A stretch of 6,211 bases of DNA, from NCBI GenBank assembly GCA_013813145.1, contig JACCSE010000212.1, positions 1 through 6,211 of the forward strand, in the 5' to 3' direction. The DNA is from Gemmatimonadales bacterium (GTDB taxonomy: Bacteria; Gemmatimonadota; Gemmatimonadetes; Gemmatimonadales; GWC2-71-9). Both the position numbers and the translations under genes were made by a program. Of the stretch, positions 4,859 through 6,211 are shown piece by piece. The notes beneath the pieces were generated by a model. That model ran no database searches, was not told where the DNA came from, and was given only the letters and a program-made list of their open reading frames with translations. How positions within the stretch are numbered: the first letter of the stretch is position 1; every line of letters starts with the position of its first letter.

Positions 4859-6211
4859 TCATGTACCCGACCCCACCGGCAGTGGGGTGCCGGGGAGGTC
4901 CCGCACCGGATAATTGTCGAACGCCACCGTCGAATTCTCCTCGAAGTGGCGGCGCAGGTCTCGCAGCACGGCCTCGTCGTACCCCGGCGCGACACGCAGC
5001 CGCTTTCCGGAGGGGGCCCGGCGGAGCTGCCCCTCCTCCACCACCACGACCCCGCCTTTCACCACGTAGCGCGGCGTCGAGAACATCCTGGCAATGTCGG
5101 CGTCACGGCGGTACACGGTCACATCGGCGTCAGCGCCGGGACCGAGGTGACCCTTCTGCCGGAGTCCGAGCAGCCGCGCCGGCCCCGCCCGGGTGACGAT
5201 GGCGATCTCGTTCAGGGTGTACTCCCGTGCCAGGCCGTCGGCCAGGGCGCTTCCGCCCAGTAGGCTGGGATTCACCTGCTTGAGCTGCTCGTCCCGCACC
5301 GACCGGTCCATCAGCAGTTGGATCAGCGCGGGATAGGAGAGGAAGGAGCCCCCGTTCGGATGGTCGGTCGAGAGGACCACCCGCCACGGATCCCGGCTCA
5401 GCAGGAACAGCTCCAGCCCGACCGCCCACTGCAGCGCCGAGACCGAGGCCTTGTCCTTGTAGGCCAGCGGGACGATGCCGCAGCCGGTCTCGAGCTCGAT
5501 GTCGATGTTGGTCCAGCGGCGGCCGCTGCTCTTGTACAGCAGGTACTCGACCGGTGCGTCGGCGGTGATGGTCATCGCCGGCCCGAACATCACCTGACCC
5601 ACGTCGGCGCTGACCTCGGGATGCGCGTTGACGTATTCCATGACCCGCGCCGCCCCCGAGCTCCACCCCTTGCCCGGCTCGCCGCCGTAGCAGTGGAACT
5701 GGAGGTGAGTGAAGTGCGCCCGCCGGCCCGCGAGCGCCTCCATGGTGGCGAGCGTCGTGGCCGCGTTACCGGGGAGGCCGAGATTGTTGCAGTGGATGTG
5801 CACCGGATGCGGGAGCGCAAGCGCGTTGCCGGCGTCGGTCAGGACTTCGAGGATGGCGCGGGGCGTCACCCGCCCACCGACTGCGTCGTCCAGGCCGCCC
5901 ACGTTGCGCTGCCCGGTCTTCCAGGCTTCGATGCCGCCCGGATTTACGATCTTGATCGCGTATCCGCCGGCCGCGGCGAGCAGCCAGGCCGCATAGTCGC
6001 GGGCGCGGTCGCGCTCGCCGGCCTCGATCTGGCGGAGCAGGTACTCGTCGTTCCCCATCAGCACGAAGATCCCGCCGTCCACGCAGGGCGTGTCGTCCAG
6101 CTCGGCATGGCTGTGCCGCGCCATCAGCGGCGCGACGGCGGCGTCGAACGCCGTGGTGTACCCGAGACCCGCGTAGCGGTAGCCGGTGGTGAAGGTGCTG
6201 GGCACCGTACC
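4859..6211 (-). CDS. fhcA: Formyltransferase/hydrolase complex subunit A (formylmethanofuran hydrolase, amidohydrolase fold), N-terminus cut off
   Basis: The C-terminal 450 residues of FhcA are visible, open through the right edge; perhaps 100 N-terminal residues are missing, including the expected first HxH metal motif. FhcA is the FwdA/FmdA-like amidohydrolase that hydrolyses formyl-methanofuran to formate with a two-metal centre. In visible numbering, GYRYAGLGYTTAFDAAVAPLMARH (10-33) opens the segment. KIVNPGG (from 87) carries the likely bridging lysine. HIHCNNLGLPGN (from 138) and HFTHLQFHCYGG (from 166) give metal-ligand histidines. STDHPNGGSFLSYP (from 281) gives the catalytic Asp283. 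A C-terminal GPGADADVTVYRRD region and the following KGGVVVVEEG stretch form the amidohydrolase beta-sandwich. All expected catalytic residues in the visible part are present, so it looks active. A GTG at 6205-6203 is internal (valine), not the start. FhcD follows 25 bases downstream; fhcB is expected just beyond the right edge. Confidence 0.95.
   Translation of the reverse strand, partial: GTVPSTFTTGYRYAGLGYTTAFDAAVAPLMARHSHAELDDTPCVDGGIFVLMGNDEYLLRQIEAGERDRARDYAAWLLAAAGGYAIKIVNPGGIEAWKTGQRNVGGLDDAVGGRVTPRAILEVLTDAGNALALPHPVHIHCNNLGLPGNAATTLATMEALAGRRAHFTHLQFHCYGGEPGKGWSSGAARVMEYVNAHPEVSADVGQVMFGPAMTITADAPVEYLLYKSSGRRWTNIDIELETGCGIVPLAYKDKASVSALQWAVGLELFLLSRDPWRVVLSTDHPNGGSFLSYPALIQLLMDRSVRDEQLKQVNPSLLGGSALADGLAREYTLNEIAIVTRAGPARLLGLRQKGHLGPGADADVTVYRRDADIARMFSTPRYVVKGGVVVVEEGQLRRAPSGKRLRVAPGYDEAVLRDLRRHFEENSTVAFDNYPVRDLPGTPLPVGSGT

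Noticed and set aside
4834..4995. Possible longer fhcD starting at 4995
   Set aside because: The extra 54 residues are Arg/Cys-rich, overlap the fhcA C-terminus, and precede the canonical MNVRGVYIEDTFAEAF start.
1..6211. CRISPR arrays, tRNA or rRNA genes, insertion sequences, intrinsic terminators or an internal promoter
   Set aside because: None was seen by reading; the window is coding throughout with no intergenic space over 25 bases, and the only repeat is the diverged in-gene EthD duplication.

Overview
The window is a stretch of high-GC bacterial DNA (roughly two thirds G+C by eye) filled by one minus-strand gene train with no intergenic gap over 25 bases. Read from high to low coordinates, the order is: fhcA (its C-terminal ~450 residues; the start lies beyond the right edge), fhcD, fhcC, mch, a lipoprotein made of two EthD-like repeats, a RimK-like ATP-grasp ligase, and a CitG-like protein cut by the left edge. 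Junctions are very tight: GTGA stop/start overlaps at fhcD-fhcC and ligase-CitG, a 16-base overlap at fhcC-mch, 25 bases between fhcA and fhcD, and 15 bases with an AGGAG ribosome site before the lipoprotein. This looks like a single co-transcribed operon whose promoter lies to the right of the window.

The first four genes encode core steps of the tetrahydromethanopterin (H4MPT)/methanofuran C1 pathway used by aerobic methylotrophic bacteria to oxidise formaldehyde to formate. Mch interconverts methenyl- and formyl-H4MPT. FhcD moves the formyl group to methanofuran. FhcA, with FhcB and FhcC, releases formate. fhcB is not visible and is expected just upstream of fhcA. The ATP-grasp and CitG-like genes belong to families repeatedly found in bacterial H4MPT clusters and are probably cofactor-biosynthesis genes (glutamyl ligation and phosphoribosyl-type chemistry respectively), although their exact substrates cannot be read from sequence.

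The unexpected member is the lipoprotein at 1410-2192. It has a lipobox signal peptide and two EthD-like domains repeating with an ungapped 111-residue period. It sits inside a set of otherwise cytoplasmic C1 enzymes, between mch and the ligase. I know of no EthD lipoprotein assigned a role in this pathway, so it is the main lead.

Organism: an aerobic, high-GC bacterium with methylotrophy or formaldehyde-detoxification capacity. The Ala/Asp/Ser/Pro-rich linker after the lipoprotein cysteine and the general composition would fit a soil lineage such as Gemmatimonadota, or another non-proteobacterial group known to carry H4MPT genes. This taxonomic guess is weak.
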